NCBI RefSeq assembly: GCF_023721715.1
Contig: NZ_JAMDLG010000023.1
Location: 62,001-126,000, forward strand
Origin: Parasegetibacter sp. NRK P23
Lineage (GTDB): Bacteria; Bacteroidota; Bacteroidia; Chitinophagales; Chitinophagaceae
Direction of reading: 5' to 3'
DNA length: 64,000 bases
Shown: positions 8,868 through 18,004 of the stretch, one piece after another
Layout: each line of letters starts with the position of its first letter
How positions within the stretch are numbered: the stretch's first letter is position 1
Position numbers and translations under genes: made by a program
The notes under the pieces: model-generated
Told to the model about the DNA's origin: nothing
Database searches by the model: none
Seen by the model: only the letters and a program-made list of their open reading frames with translations

Positions 8868-10874
8868 ATGAAAAAATTAGTATCTGCAATACTTGGACTG
8901 GCGCTCTTCTTCCTGCCATCCCTAGTTGTTGCGCAAGACTCCGCTGCTGCCAACGCTCCAGTTAAATTTACTTACAGCGCCGTTCTGAAAGAAGGCAATG
9001 TATACACCATCCAGATAAAAGCCGCAATCGAAAACGGCTGGCGACTTTTTGCCACCTCCGCTTCAGATGATGAGCCGAATTCCCGCGTAACACTTGATTC
9101 TTCCACCAAAGGCAACATTGTTGGAGCGGTGAAGGAAGTGCAAGCGCCAAAATTGGTGAATGAGCCGTTATTTGATGGGATGCAGGTGAAGGTATTTGAA
9201 CAAACTGCGGAATGGAGCGTGGATGTGAGCGTCACGGACAAGTCTGCGGATGTGAAAGGTGCAGTGGCCTACATGGCCATGAAAGGTGAAGATGTGGTAG
9301 GGCCGGAAAATGCCGAGTTCCGCTTTGCTTTTGATGCTTCCGGTAACCTCGTGGGTAAATCAACAGAGCTGGCGGTTTCAGCAGATGCGGCCAGTTCCAT
9401 CAAGAGGGCTTCCATTGATATGAAGAATCCGGTTGAAAACTGCGGTGGAACTGGTGTTGAAGGAGATGAAAAACAAAGTCTCTGGAAAATATTCATCCTC
9501 GGTTTCCTGGGTGGACTATTGGGTTTGATCATGCCTTGTACTTTCCCCATGATCCCGCTTACTGTTTCGTTTTTTACAAAGCAGTCACAGGATAAAAGAA
9601 AAGGCATCTTCAACGCCTTCATGTACGGGTTCTTTATCTTCCTGATTTATGTATTACTGAGTGTGCCGTTTTATTTTCTGGATGCGGGCAGCTCGGATAT
9701 CCTGAATAATATTTCCACCAACGCATGGCTGAACATCGCTTTCGCAGTGATCTTCTTCGTGTTCGCGCTTTCCTTCTTTGGATTGTTCGAAATCGGCTTG
9801 CCCAGCAGCATGACCAACAAAGTGGATTCCAAATCGAATATAGGTAGCCTGGGTGGTATCTTCTTTATGGCGCTCACGCTCGCCATCGTATCCTTCTCCT
9901 GTACAGGTCCTATTTTGGGATCATTGCTGGTAGGTGCGTTGAACCAGGACGGTGGTGCGCTTCAGCTTACAGTAGCCATGGGCGGTTTCGGACTGGCACT
10001 AGGGCTTCCCTTTGGGTTGTTCGCTCTGTTTCCGAACTGGCTCAGTTCCCTGCCCCGTTCCGGCGCATGGATGAATACGGTGAAAATCGTGTTCGCCTTT
10101 ATCGAACTGGCCCTGATGATCAAGTTCCTTTCCAACGCTGACCTCGTGATGCACTGGGGCATTCTCAAAAGAGAGGTGTTCTTTGGCATCTGGGTGCTGA
10201 TTGGCCTGGCCCTTTCACTTTATCTCTTCGGTATTCTTAAATTCAAACACGATCCCCCGCCGGCCAAATTGAGCAAAGGCAGGATTGCATTAGGCCTGCT
10301 CTTCCTGGCGTTTACCATTTACCTGGTGCCTGGTCTTACCAATACCAAATATGCGAACCGCGCATTGGTGAGCGGGTTCCCGCCGCCCATGAGTTATAGC
10401 GTGTACGGTCACGAAGCGGCAGCCGGTAAAGGAGTAGAGCCTAACGTGGTAAACGATTATGAAAAAGCCCTGGCTTTATCCAAAGAGACAGGCAAACCAT
10501 TGCTGATAGATTTTACAGGTTGGGCCTGTGTGAACTGCCGTAAAATGGAGGAGAATGTGTGGGTGCAACCTGAAATAAAAGAACTGATCGAAAAGAATTT
10601 TATCCTCGTTTCACTTTATGTGGACGATAGGAAAGTATTGCCGGATGATGCGCAGTTTCTTTACCCTGTTTCTGACGGTAGCAAAAAGCCCATCAAGACA
10701 GTTGGAGACAAATATATCACCATGCAGTCGGAAAACTTTGGTAATGCGTCGCAGCCTTTATATGCGATCATCACAGGAGATGAGAAGCTGCTTACCAGGC
10801 CGGTTGGGTACACCCCATCTGTTACTGAATATGGAGATTGGTTGAAATGCGGGCTCGAAGCCGCAAAAAAATAA
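8868..10874 (+). CDS. dsbD: Thiol:disulfide interchange protein DsbD
   Basis: This 668-residue membrane reductase passes electrons from cytoplasmic thioredoxin to periplasmic thiols. Layout: signal peptide 1-22; DsbD-alpha-like domain about 28-160; eight hydrophobic helices about 205-490; C-terminal thioredoxin-like gamma domain about 525-668. The membrane cysteines are C224 (MPCTFPMIP) and C345 (SFSCTGPILG); gamma has C554-VN-C557. The alpha domain has lost its cysteine pair: the segment aligned with CxxxxC reads MAMKGEDVVGP. That pair is present in the small protein encoded just upstream. ATG at 8868 is chosen over an in-frame ATG at 8826 because it starts the signal peptide. A strong terminator follows. 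Confidence 0.92.
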   Translation: MKKLVSAILGLALFFLPSLVVAQDSAAANAPVKFTYSAVLKEGNVYTIQIKAAIENGWRLFATSASDDEPNSRVTLDSSTKGNIVGAVKEVQAPKLVNEPLFDGMQVKVFEQTAEWSVDVSVTDKSADVKGAVAYMAMKGEDVVGPENAEFRFAFDASGNLVGKSTELAVSADAASSIKRASIDMKNPVENCGGTGVEGDEKQSLWKIFILGFLGGLLGLIMPCTFPMIPLTVSFFTKQSQDKRKGIFNAFMYGFFIFLIYVLLSVPFYFLDAGSSDILNNISTNAWLNIAFAVIFFVFALSFFGLFEIGLPSSMTNKVDSKSNIGSLGGIFFMALTLAIVSFSCTGPILGSLLVGALNQDGGALQLTVAMGGFGLALGLPFGLFALFPNWLSSLPRSGAWMNTVKIVFAFIELALMIKFLSNADLVMHWGILKREVFFGIWVLIGLALSLYLFGILKFKHDPPPAKLSKGRIALGLLFLAFTIYLVPGLTNTKYANRALVSGFPPPMSYSVYGHEAAAGKGVEPNVVNDYEKALALSKETGKPLLIDFTGWACVNCRKMEENVWVQPEIKELIEKNFILVSLYVDDRKVLPDDAQFLYPVSDGSKKPIKTVGDKYITMQSENFGNASQPLYAIITGDEKLLTRPVGYTPSVTEYGDWLKCGLEAAKK

Positions 10875-10875
10875 A

Positions 10876-10911
10876 AAACAAAAGCCGCAGTTTTTCGCTG
10901 CGGCTTTTTTA
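10876..10911. terminator. Bidirectional terminator between dsbD and the small basic ORF
   Basis: AGCCGCAG (10883-10890) pairs with CTGCGGCT (10898-10905) around a seven-base loop, with an A run on the left and a T run on the right, so it can end transcription from either strand. Confidence 0.8.
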
Positions 10912-10932
10912 TTCCACTCACTAAAACAAAAC

Positions 10933-11088
10933 TTAGGATCCGCGCTGGGCCCTGCCCGTTACACGCGTGTTCTTGGCCGAGGTCTTATTGTTCACACTGC
11001 CTTTGTTCACCATCATGCCAGGCTTCGCCTGGGGTTGACCCGGTTTCTTCTTGTCTTTCCCTTTATTGGAGTTATTCAGTAACGACAT
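10933..11088 (-). CDS. Small basic, probably disordered protein (51 residues)
   Basis: A complete 51-codon ORF running from ATG at 11088 to TAA. It begins MSLLNNSNKGKDKKKPG and ends TRVTGRAQRGS. It is rich in K, N, G, R and P, with no cysteine, no aromatic residue and no hydrophobic segment. It is therefore probably intrinsically disordered and could bind nucleic acid or ribosomes. It lies on its own between two hairpin terminators, which favours an independent transcript. I do not recognise the family. Short basic proteins of this kind are often missed in annotation. Purely sequence-based support is moderate. Confidence 0.55.
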   Translation of the reverse strand: MSLLNNSNKGKDKKKPGQPQAKPGMMVNKGSVNNKTSAKNTRVTGRAQRGS

Positions 11089-11131
11089 ACACTACAGTTT
11101 TAATGTTCAGTAAATATAAGGAACCCAATAG

Positions 11132-11159
11132 AAAATCCCCCGTTGAAGCGGGGGATTTT
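11132..11159 (-). terminator. Terminator downstream of the ECF sigma gene
   Basis: An 11-bp perfect stem, AAAATCCCCCG (11132-11142) with CGGGGGATTTT (11149-11159), and a 6-base loop. Read on the minus strand it ends with TTTT after the stem, 50 bases beyond the sigma-factor stop. Confidence 0.8.
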
Positions 11160-11209
11160 AATTCTTTACCTGGTTTGGACTTTAGGTGCTAAGAATCATC
11201 TGTCAAATC

Positions 11210-11791
11210 TTACAAAGCGATCTTTTTTTCGGTCATCATTTTGCGCAGGTTGATCAGGCCGTAGCGCATTCTTCCGAGTGCAGTGTTGATGCTGCAATTG
11301 GTCATGGAAGCGATTTCCTTGAAGCTCATATCCGCGTAGTGGCGCAGGATAATCACTTCACGCTGGTCTTCGGGCAAACGGTCGAGCATGTCGCGAACGC
11401 GGTCATGGCTCTGGCGTTTCATCATTTTCACATCGGCGCCATCTTCAGTGAAGTTGAGCACCTCGAAAATGTCGCGGTCGTCACCAGTCTTGATAACAGG
11501 TGTTCTTTTCACCTTGCGGAAATGGTCCACACACAGGTTGTGTGCGATACGCATGGCCCAGGGAAGGAACTTGCCTTCATCAGTGTAACGGCCGGAGCGA
11601 AGGGTGTCGATCACACGAATGAATACTTCCTGGAAGATGTCCTCCGCGAGGTACTTGTCTTTTACCAGGAACAGTACAGACGTGTAAATCTTGTCCTTGT
11701 GGCGCAGCACAAGGGCTTCAAGGGCAGTCATGTTGCCCTCGATGAACAGACGAATCAGTTCATTGTCGGTTTTTTGCACAAATGATTTCAT
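11210..11791 (-). CDS. ECF-subfamily RNA polymerase sigma factor
   Basis: The 193-residue sigma-70 family factor has only regions 2 and 4. Region 2 covers about 8-95, with VKDKYLAEDIFQEVFIRVI and the core-binding/-10 recognition segment FLPWAMRIAHNLCVDHFRK. Region 4 covers about 130-185, with LPEDQREVIILRHYADMSFKEIASMTNCSINTALGRMRYG, a helix-turn-helix that reads the -35 element. No anti-sigma gene lies next to it, unlike the FecI/FecR-type pairs that control SusC genes, so it is probably a general stress or growth-phase sigma factor. It is divergent from uvrA; whether it controls uvrA is unknown. Confidence 0.93.
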   Translation of the reverse strand: MKSFVQKTDNELIRLFIEGNMTALEALVLRHKDKIYTSVLFLVKDKYLAEDIFQEVFIRVIDTLRSGRYTDEGKFLPWAMRIAHNLCVDHFRKVKRTPVIKTGDDRDIFEVLNFTEDGADVKMMKRQSHDRVRDMLDRLPEDQREVIILRHYADMSFKEIASMTNCSINTALGRMRYGLINLRKMMTEKKIAL

Positions 11792-12040
11792 AGAAATCTA
11801 CGGTTTTTGATGGACGTTTGGATATTGGGTTTACTCGGAAATACTTGGGAAATCTTGTGTAGAGGAGTGTACGATAGGCGTAATCTTTTAAATGGTTTTT
11901 GAATACTGGATTTTTATTGTGTTATCGAAAATACAAATTTTTAATTCATATGGCCAAAAAAACGAATAAAAATTTTGACCAATACAAACAAATGCAGGTT
12001 AACACTGTTCATTCATTTAGTTTTAGTAAGTGTTTTCCGA

Positions 12041-12048
12041 TAATTTTG
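12041..12048 (+). promoter_or_regulatory. Candidate -7 promoter box for uvrA
   Basis: TAATTTTG fits TAnnTTTG exactly but ends only 10 bases before the uvrA ATG, so transcription from here would give a leader of a few bases. There is no good -33 box. Confidence 0.35.
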
Positions 12049-12058
12049 TGGACATACT

Positions 12059-14860
12059 ATGGCAAAGAAGAAAAGCAGCAGCAACAACAATTCTATTCAT
12101 ATACAAGGGGCGCGGAAACACAACCTGAAGAACGTAACCGTTTCTATTCCAAGGAATAAGCTCATCGTTGTGACCGGGGTTTCCGGTTCGGGTAAATCTT
12201 CCCTCACCATCGATACACTTTTCGCGGAGGGCCAGCGCCGTTATGCTGAAAGCCTGAGCGCTTATGCCCGCCAGTTTATGCAAAGAATGGGTAAACCAGA
12301 GGTGGATTTCATCAAAGGTTTGTGCCCGGCGATCGCTATTGAACAGAAAGTGATCACCCGTACACCCCGTTCTACCGTGGGCAGCATGACGGAAATTTAC
12401 GATTACCTCCGCCTGCTCTTCGCGCGTGCCGGTAAAACAATATCTCCGGTAAGTGGCCGCCAGGTAATGAAGCAGGATGTGACCCATGTGGTGGAAACCA
12501 TCAACGGCATGAAAGAGGGCGATAAGATACTCGTGCTTGCGCCTTTCCGGTTCCATGGCAAACGTGATGTAAAGGAAGAGCTGAATATCCTCCTGCAAAA
12601 AGGCTTTTCAAGGTTGTTCGATATCCAGGGAGAAGGATTACTCCGCATCGAAGATGTGCTGGATGCCGGGAAAGAGAGTCCCTTGCACAAATGGAAACCG
12701 GGAAAAGATACTTATGTATTGATAGACCGTTTGGTGAAACGTGATTTTGAAGAAGATGACCTGCACCGCATCGCGGATTCCGTTGGAACGGCTTTCTATG
12801 AAGGAGAAGGTGAAATTTACCTGGAAGTGAACAGCGAACAGTTGCTTCATTTCTCCAACCGCTTCGAACTGGATGGCATCCGTTTCGAGGAACCCGTTCC
12901 CAACCTGTTCTCTTTTAACAATCCTTATGGCGCCTGCCCCACTTGTGAAGGTTTCAGCCAGGTACTGGGCATCGACGATGAACTGGTGATCCCGGACAAG
13001 AGACTAAGTGTGTACGAAGGTGCCGTAGCGCCCTGGAAAGGAGAGAAGCTCGGTGCCTGGAAGGACCAGTTTGTGCGGGCAGCGAAAAAGTTCGACTTTC
13101 CGGTGCACAAGCCCATTATGGACCTCACCAAAGAGCAATACCGTGTATTGTGGGAAGGCAACCAGTATGTGAACGGCATCAACGATTTCTTTAAGGAAGT
13201 AGAACAGAACCTCTATAAAGTACAATACCGTGTATTGTTATCGCGGTACCGCGGAAGGACCACCTGTCCCGATTGCGGCGGTTACAGGCTCCGTAAAGAG
13301 GCGCTGTACGTGAAAGTGGGCGGACTGCACATCGGTGAAATTTGCGAAATGCCCGTAACCGATCTCTACAACTGGTTCAGTAAACTGGAACTTTCCGATT
13401 ACGACCGCCAGGTGGCGAAACGCATCCTGCTCGAAATTGAGCACCGCATCAAAACTTTACTGGATGTGGGATTGGGGTACCTTACACTGAACCGCCTCGC
13501 CAATTCACTTTCCGGCGGCGAAAGCCAGCGCATCCAACTCACCCGTTCACTGGGCAGTAACCTCACGGATTCCCTGTATATCCTGGATGAACCCTCGATC
13601 GGCCTTCATTCCCGCGACACAGAGCGGCTGATCCATGTATTGAAGGAACTGAGAAACCTGGGCAATACCGTTGTGGTTGTGGAACACGATGAACTGATGA
13701 TGCGCGAAGCCGATCACATCATTGATATGGGACCGTTGGCCAGTCATTTGGGCGGAGAAGTGATTGCCGAAGGAGATTACGATGAAATTATTGCCAACAA
13801 GAATAGTTTAACGGGGAGATACCTGAAAGGTGAGCTGAGCATTGATCCGCCGAAAACGCTCCGCAAATGGAAACACGCCATTAAAGTGGAAGGCGCCCGT
13901 CAACACAATTTGAAAGACATTACGGTGGAATTCCCGCTGAACGTGTTCTGCGTGGTGACCGGCGTAAGCGGCAGCGGAAAAACAACACTGGTAAAACAAA
14001 TCTTATACCCGGCGCTCATGAAATGGCTGGGCCAACCGGCGGACAAAGTTGGTTTGCACAAGATTGTTTCCGGCGATATCGATAAGATCGTGCAGGTGGA
14101 GATGGTGGACCAGAACCCGATCGGGAAATCTTCGCGCAGCAACCCTGTTACTTACATCAAAGCGTATGATGAGATCCGTGACCTCTTCGCGAAGCAGCCA
14201 CTCAGTAAAATGCGTGGTTTTCAACCCAAACACTTCTCTTTCAACGTTGACGGCGGTCGTTGTGATGCCTGTAAAGGAGAGGGTGAACAGGTGGTGGAAA
14301 TGCAGTTCCTGGCTGATGTGCACCTCACCTGCGAGGTGTGTGGCGGCAAAAAGTTCAAAGAAGAAGTGCTGGAAGTAACCTATAAGGAAAAAAATATCTA
14401 CGATGTGCTGGAAATGAGCGTGGACGAAGCCATTGAATTCTTCGCCGAGGCGAAAGAGGTGGCCCGTAAGATACAACCGCTCAGCGATGTGGGATTAGGC
14501 TACGTGAAGCTCGGCCAGTCATCGGATACACTTTCGGGAGGAGAGGCGCAAAGGGTAAAACTGGCCTCGTTTCTGGGCAGGGGCCGGGTACAGGGTTCTA
14601 TTCTGTTCATCTTTGACGAACCTACTACAGGACTTCACTTCCACGATATCCGGAAACTTTTGCAAAGCTTTAACGCCCTCATCGAACAAGGCCATAGCAT
14701 CCTTGTTATAGAACATAATACTGATGTAATCAGGAGTGCAGACTGGATCATCGATCTTGGACCCGAGGCCGGCCTGAATGGAGGAGAACTGGTATATGCG
14801 GGTGTGCCGGAAGGATTGAAGAAAATTAAGAAAAGCCAGACTGCACGATTTATCGATTGA
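12059..14860 (+). CDS. uvrA: Excinuclease ABC subunit A
   Basis: UvrA, 933 residues, is the damage-sensing ATPase of nucleotide excision repair, which dimerises and loads UvrB. It has two ABC modules. The first Walker A is at residues 40-47 (GVSGSGKSS) and the second near 635-643 (GVSGSGKTT), with signatures [11 protein letters not shown] and [11 protein letters not shown]. The C-terminal zinc finger is intact (CDACKGEG...CEVCGGKKF, about 735-760). The first zinc-finger site is incomplete: the GACPTCEG half remains near 290, but the upstream CxxC pair of canonical UvrA is replaced by a cysteine-free stretch, [15 protein letters not shown]. This points to a divergent UvrA subtype; a second, canonical copy may exist elsewhere. 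Confidence 0.95.
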   Translation: MAKKKSSSNNNSIHIQGARKHNLKNVTVSIPRNKLIVVTGVSGSGKSSLTIDTLFAEGQRRYAESLSAYARQFMQRMGKPEVDFIKGLCPAIAIEQKVITRTPRSTVGSMTEIYDYLRLLFARAGKTISPVSGRQVMKQDVTHVVETINGMKEGDKILVLAPFRFHGKRDVKEELNILLQKGFSRLFDIQGEGLLRIEDVLDAGKESPLHKWKPGKDTYVLIDRLVKRDFEEDDLHRIADSVGTAFYEGEGEIYLEVNSEQLLHFSNRFELDGIRFEEPVPNLFSFNNPYGACPTCEGFSQVLGIDDELVIPDKRLSVYEGAVAPWKGEKLGAWKDQFVRAAKKFDFPVHKPIMDLTKEQYRVLWEGNQYVNGINDFFKEVEQNLYKVQYRVLLSRYRGRTTCPDCGGYRLRKEALYVKVGGLHIGEICEMPVTDLYNWFSKLELSDYDRQVAKRILLEIEHRIKTLLDVGLGYLTLNRLANSLSGGESQRIQLTRSLGSNLTDSLYILDEPSIGLHSRDTERLIHVLKELRNLGNTVVVVEHDELMMREADHIIDMGPLASHLGGEVIAEGDYDEIIANKNSLTGRYLKGELSIDPPKTLRKWKHAIKVEGARQHNLKDITVEFPLNVFCVVTGVSGSGKTTLVKQILYPALMKWLGQPADKVGLHKIVSGDIDKIVQVEMVDQNPIGKSSRSNPVTYIKAYDEIRDLFAKQPLSKMRGFQPKHFSFNVDGGRCDACKGEGEQVVEMQFLADVHLTCEVCGGKKFKEEVLEVTYKEKNIYDVLEMSVDEAIEFFAEAKEVARKIQPLSDVGLGYVKLGQSSDTLSGGEAQRVKLASFLGRGRVQGSILFIFDEPTTGLHFHDIRKLLQSFNALIEQGHSILVIEHNTDVIRSADWIIDLGPEAGLNGGELVYAGVPEGLKKIKKSQTARFID

Positions 14861-14911
14861 GCATCCGGCCCGGTAAATAACCGCCAGGGCTGAACCTTGG
14901 AAAACCGAAAA

Positions 14912-14945
14912 TAAAAAAGCAGGACATTCCCTATCCTGCTTTTTT
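14912..14945. terminator. Bidirectional terminator between uvrA and the DUF4293 gene
   Basis: AGCAGGA (14918-14924) pairs with TCCTGCT (14934-14940); the stem is flanked by an A run and a T run, serving the two convergent genes. Confidence 0.75.
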
Positions 14946-14966
14946 AGTGTCTTATGGTGAAGGAAG

Positions 14967-15374
14967 TTACCGCAGCCTGTCCAGGCTTTTGATCAGCTTC
15001 TCATCTTTATAAATTCCCCTGGTGGCAAAGAAAAGGAACACGGGTACCACAAGGCTCAATATGGCCCATATGCTGTAGTTCCCATTCACGAATTCACTGG
15101 TTTTTCTGAAATACAATACCAAGGTAAGAATGCTTACAGCCAATCCCACCAATGTAAGCTTCAACTGCAGTTTACGGTTCTTATAAAGAAATATTGTAAC
15201 CAATGCCAACACCGCCGTTGCCACAGAAAGAATCAAAATAGGAATGTTTTCCTTCGCATTCAATTCCAGATAAGCGCCTTCCGCCGTAGTTCCACTGTAA
15301 AAAGCAAAATTCAGCGTCAGGAACGATGCCGCCGCAGCCAGCAGTAACCACAATGTTTGAACTCTTTGAATCAT
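14967..15374 (-). CDS. DUF4293 family four-helix membrane protein
   Basis: This 135-residue inner-membrane protein has four predicted transmembrane helices (about 6-26, 45-63, 70-88 and 102-120). It begins MIQRVQTLWLLLAA and has a short charged C-terminal tail, a pattern I associate with the Bacteroidota-restricted family DUF4293, whose function is unknown. It is convergent with uvrA, separated by a shared terminator. The 250 bases upstream, before glyA, contain repeat-like sequence rather than another gene. Confidence 0.75.
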   Translation of the reverse strand: MIQRVQTLWLLLAAAASFLTLNFAFYSGTTAEGAYLELNAKENIPILILSVATAVLALVTIFLYKNRKLQLKLTLVGLAVSILTLVLYFRKTSEFVNGNYSIWAILSLVVPVFLFFATRGIYKDEKLIKSLDRLR

Positions 15375-15390
15375 ATCTTTTTAATTAAAT

Positions 15391-15621
15391 CGCGAGCGCC
15401 AGCGAAGCGATCTCCCATCGACTACCTCCCAACCAACCCCTCACCCCATAAGCAGTTCGCGCCTTTACAAGAAGCCCGCACCCAAAACAAAAAAAATCGT
15501 GCCTTCACCACAAGTCCGCATTCCAAGCAACAATCCCACACCTCAACCACTCTTTGCGTCCCCGCCCTGCGATGAAAGAAGCAGTCCGTTGCGCAGTGCA
15601 AAGCACAAAGCAATCACGTGA
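15391..15621. repeat. Intergenic repeat-like segment with REP-type motifs
   Basis: The left part (15391-15417) reads CGCGAGCGCCAGCGAAGCGA followed by TCTCCC, a composition typical of REP-like dispersed repeats. The right part (15552-15621) has CTTTGCGTC, TGCGATG and GTGCAAAGCACAAAGCAAT. This order matches the element at 29861-29917, where 23 of 26 bases are identical over the GTGCA...CGTGA stretch. No gene is convincing in this interval. Confidence 0.4.
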
Positions 15622-15624
15622 CCC

Positions 15625-16902
15625 CTACAACTCAGGATACAACGGAAAATCCTTCATAAACCCATTCACCTCTTTCCTCAATCCTTCCAGCACCGCTTCA
15701 TCATCTGCATTCATCAACGCCTTATCAATCGCGTTCACCACGAATTCCATATGTTCTTCCTTCATGCCCCTGCTCGTAATAGCCGCCACGCCAAAACGGA
15801 TACCGGAAGTTACGAAAGCGCTCTTATCATCATAAGGAACCATATTCTTATTAGCGGTAATATCTGCCTTACCCAGCACCAGTTCCGCTTTTTTACCCGA
15901 GATATTTTTATTGCGGAGATCGATCAGCATCAGGTGGTTATCGGTTCCGCCGCTGATGATCTGGTAGCCGCGGTCGGTGAATGCTTTGGCCATGGCCTGC
16001 GCGTTTTTGATCACTTGTTGGGCGTACACGGTAAATTCGTCGCTGAGGATTTCACCGAAGGCCACTGCTTTGGCGGCGATCACGTGTTCCAGCGGACCAC
16101 CTTGTGTACCGGGGAACACGGCCATATCGATGAGGTTGCTCATCATGCGGGTGTTGCCTTTCACATCGGTAAGACCAAATGGGTTCTCGAAATCTTTGTG
16201 CATCATAATCACACCACCGCGGGGACCACGAAGTGTTTTGTGGGTGGTGGAGGTCACGAAATGACAATGTTCAAAAGGCGATTTCAGCAAACCTTTGGCG
16301 ATAAGCCCGGCGGGATGCGCCATATCACATAATACAAAAGCGTTGATTTCGTCGGCTACGGCGCGGATGCGGGCGTAGTCCCAGTCGCGGCTGTAAGCGG
16401 AAGCGCCGCAAATAATCAGTTTGGGTTTTTCTTCGCGGGCCACTCTTTCCAGCATATCATAGTCTACAAGCCCGGTTTCCCTTGTAACACCGTAGAATAC
16501 AGGCTGATAGAGCTTCCCGGAGAAGTTCACGGGCGACCCGTGCGTAAGGTGTCCACCCATGCTGAGGTCCAGTCCCAGGATTTTATCACCGGGTTGCAGG
16601 ATGGCCAGCATAACGGCGGCATTGGCTTGTGCGCCGCTATGGGGCTGCACGTTGGCGTATTCGCAATTGAAAATTTCTTTCAGGCGGTCGATGGCGAGTT
16701 GTTCCGTTTGGTCCACCACTTCGCATCCGCCATAATAACGGCGTCCGGGGTAACCTTCCGCATATTTATTGGTTAATACGCTTCCCATGGCCTGCATTAC
16801 CTGGAGGCTGGTGAAATTCTCGGAGGCAATCAGTTCAATGCCGTGACGTTGACGTTCGAGCTCTTTTCCTATGAGGTCGAATACGAGGGTATCTCTTTGC
16901 AT
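15625..16902 (-). CDS. glyA: Serine hydroxymethyltransferase
   Basis: GlyA, 425 residues, is the PLP enzyme that interconverts serine and glycine and supplies 5,10-methylenetetrahydrofolate. The PLP-binding lysine is K222 in [14 protein letters not shown]; the cofactor-contacting CDMAHPAGL lies at 192-200 and the N-terminal [11 protein letters not shown] (22-32) is canonical. Length and motif spacing are normal for bacterial GlyA. It is transcribed divergently from the nucleotidyltransferase gene with 67 bases between them. An exact -7 box lies only 5 bases upstream of the ATG, implying a leaderless or nearly leaderless mRNA. Confidence 0.97.
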   Translation of the reverse strand: MQRDTLVFDLIGKELERQRHGIELIASENFTSLQVMQAMGSVLTNKYAEGYPGRRYYGGCEVVDQTEQLAIDRLKEIFNCEYANVQPHSGAQANAAVMLAILQPGDKILGLDLSMGGHLTHGSPVNFSGKLYQPVFYGVTRETGLVDYDMLERVAREEKPKLIICGASAYSRDWDYARIRAVADEINAFVLCDMAHPAGLIAKGLLKSPFEHCHFVTSTTHKTLRGPRGGVIMMHKDFENPFGLTDVKGNTRMMSNLIDMAVFPGTQGGPLEHVIAAKAVAFGEILSDEFTVYAQQVIKNAQAMAKAFTDRGYQIISGGTDNHLMLIDLRNKNISGKKAELVLGKADITANKNMVPYDDKSAFVTSGIRFGVAAITSRGMKEEHMEFVVNAIDKALMNADDEAVLEGLRKEVNGFMKDFPLYPEL

Positions 16903-16906
16903 GGCG

Positions 16907-16914
16907 CAAAGATA
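16907..16914 (-). promoter_or_regulatory. Candidate -7 promoter box for glyA
   Basis: Read on the minus strand this is TATCTTTG, an exact TAnnTTTG match ending 5 bases before the glyA ATG (16902). If used, transcription would start at or next to the start codon. Confidence 0.4.
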
Positions 16915-16969
16915 TATTGTTTGGTTAAATATTGTAATTTGCCCGCCGTAAGGAACTCAAATACATTTG

Positions 16970-17968
16970 ATGAAGGCGATTATACCGGTAGCAGGGGCAG
17001 GCACCAAACTCCGCCCCCATACATATACACAGCCCAAAGCGCTGATCCCTCTTGCTGGCAGGTCCATCCTGAGCATCATCATCGACCAGCTTGTGGAGGC
17101 CGGAATACGCGATTTTGTGTTCATCGTAGGTTACCTCGGGGATAAGATCCAGGATTATGTGAAAGAAAATTACCCTTCGTTGAACGCCCACTTCGTTGTG
17201 CAGTCTGAAAGACAGGGCCTGGGACACGCTATATATCTTACCAAAGAAATCGTAGGGGAAGACGAAATGTTCATCGTACTCGGCGACTCCATCTGCGAAT
17301 ACGATGTGAAAGCCGTTGTGGCCCAAGACAGTTCGCTGCTAGGTGTAAAAAAAGTGGATGATCCCCGCAATTTCGGTGTGGCGGAAATGGATGAGGAAGG
17401 CCTGATTACCCGGGTGGTGGAGAAACCACATATTCCGAAATCGAACCTGGCTTTGGTGGGCATCTATAAAATCAGGGAAACGAAATTCCTCTTCAATTGC
17501 CTGGAGAACAACATTCAGAACGGCATTAAGGCGCACGGGGAATTCAACCTTACCGATGCCATCGAATGTATGATCAAACACGGCGCCAGGCTGCGTACAT
17601 TTAAAGTGCAGAACTGGTTCGATTGCGGAAGAAAAGATTCGCTCCTCGCTTCCAATGCCACCTTGCTGAAGAAACTTGGCGGCAGCATTCCCGAAGGTTC
17701 TAATTTCGAGAACTCCATCATCGTACCACCGGTAAGTATCGCGCCGGGTTGTACCATAAAAAATTCCATCATCGGCCCCAATGTTGCCGTTGGGGAACAT
17801 GCCACCATCGATTCCTCCATCATCAAAGATTCCATCATCGGCTCTTACGCCGACCTCTATGATATCGTATTGATTCAATCCCTGATCGGAAGTGATACTG
17901 AAGTGAAAGGAGAAAGCCGTAGCCTGAACATCGGGGACAATACGGAGATTGACCTGGGGAAACAGTAG
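16970..17968 (+). CDS. Sugar-1-phosphate nucleotidyltransferase with C-terminal hexapeptide helix
   Basis: This 332-residue protein has an N-terminal nucleotidyltransferase domain (about 1-230) with PVAGAGTKLRPHT and QPKALIPLAG, corresponding to the GxGTRLxPxT...PKxxxP site, plus VLGDSI for metal binding. The C-terminal left-handed beta-helix (about 235-315) is built of I/V-x4 repeats (SIIVPPVSIAPG, SIIGPNVAVGE, SIIKDSIIG). It resembles glucose-1-phosphate thymidylyl- or uridylyltransferases and mannose-1-phosphate guanylyltransferases; the exact sugar and nucleotide cannot be decided. ATG at 16970 is preferred over the TTG at 16967. It would make activated sugars for envelope polysaccharide. 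The helix section shows repeated TCCATCATC at DNA level. Confidence 0.85.
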   Translation: MKAIIPVAGAGTKLRPHTYTQPKALIPLAGRSILSIIIDQLVEAGIRDFVFIVGYLGDKIQDYVKENYPSLNAHFVVQSERQGLGHAIYLTKEIVGEDEMFIVLGDSICEYDVKAVVAQDSSLLGVKKVDDPRNFGVAEMDEEGLITRVVEKPHIPKSNLALVGIYKIRETKFLFNCLENNIQNGIKAHGEFNLTDAIECMIKHGARLRTFKVQNWFDCGRKDSLLASNATLLKKLGGSIPEGSNFENSIIVPPVSIAPGCTIKNSIIGPNVAVGEHATIDSSIIKDSIIGSYADLYDIVLIQSLIGSDTEVKGESRSLNIGDNTEIDLGKQ

Positions 17969-18004
17969 TAATGCTGAATTTTGGATGTTGAATTTTGAAT
18001 TACC

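Noticed and set aside
11186-11785. 199-codon plus-strand frame across the sigma-factor gene
   Set aside because: The opposite strand encodes a canonical ECF sigma factor; this frame has no motifs.
15422-15613. Cys-rich 63-codon minus-strand frame upstream of glyA
   Set aside because: It coincides with the repeat-like segment shared with 29861-29917, so its codons reflect repeat DNA rather than a gene.
16967-16969. TTG start for the nucleotidyltransferase
   Set aside because: The ATG immediately after it gives the normal family start; the TTG adds only one residue.
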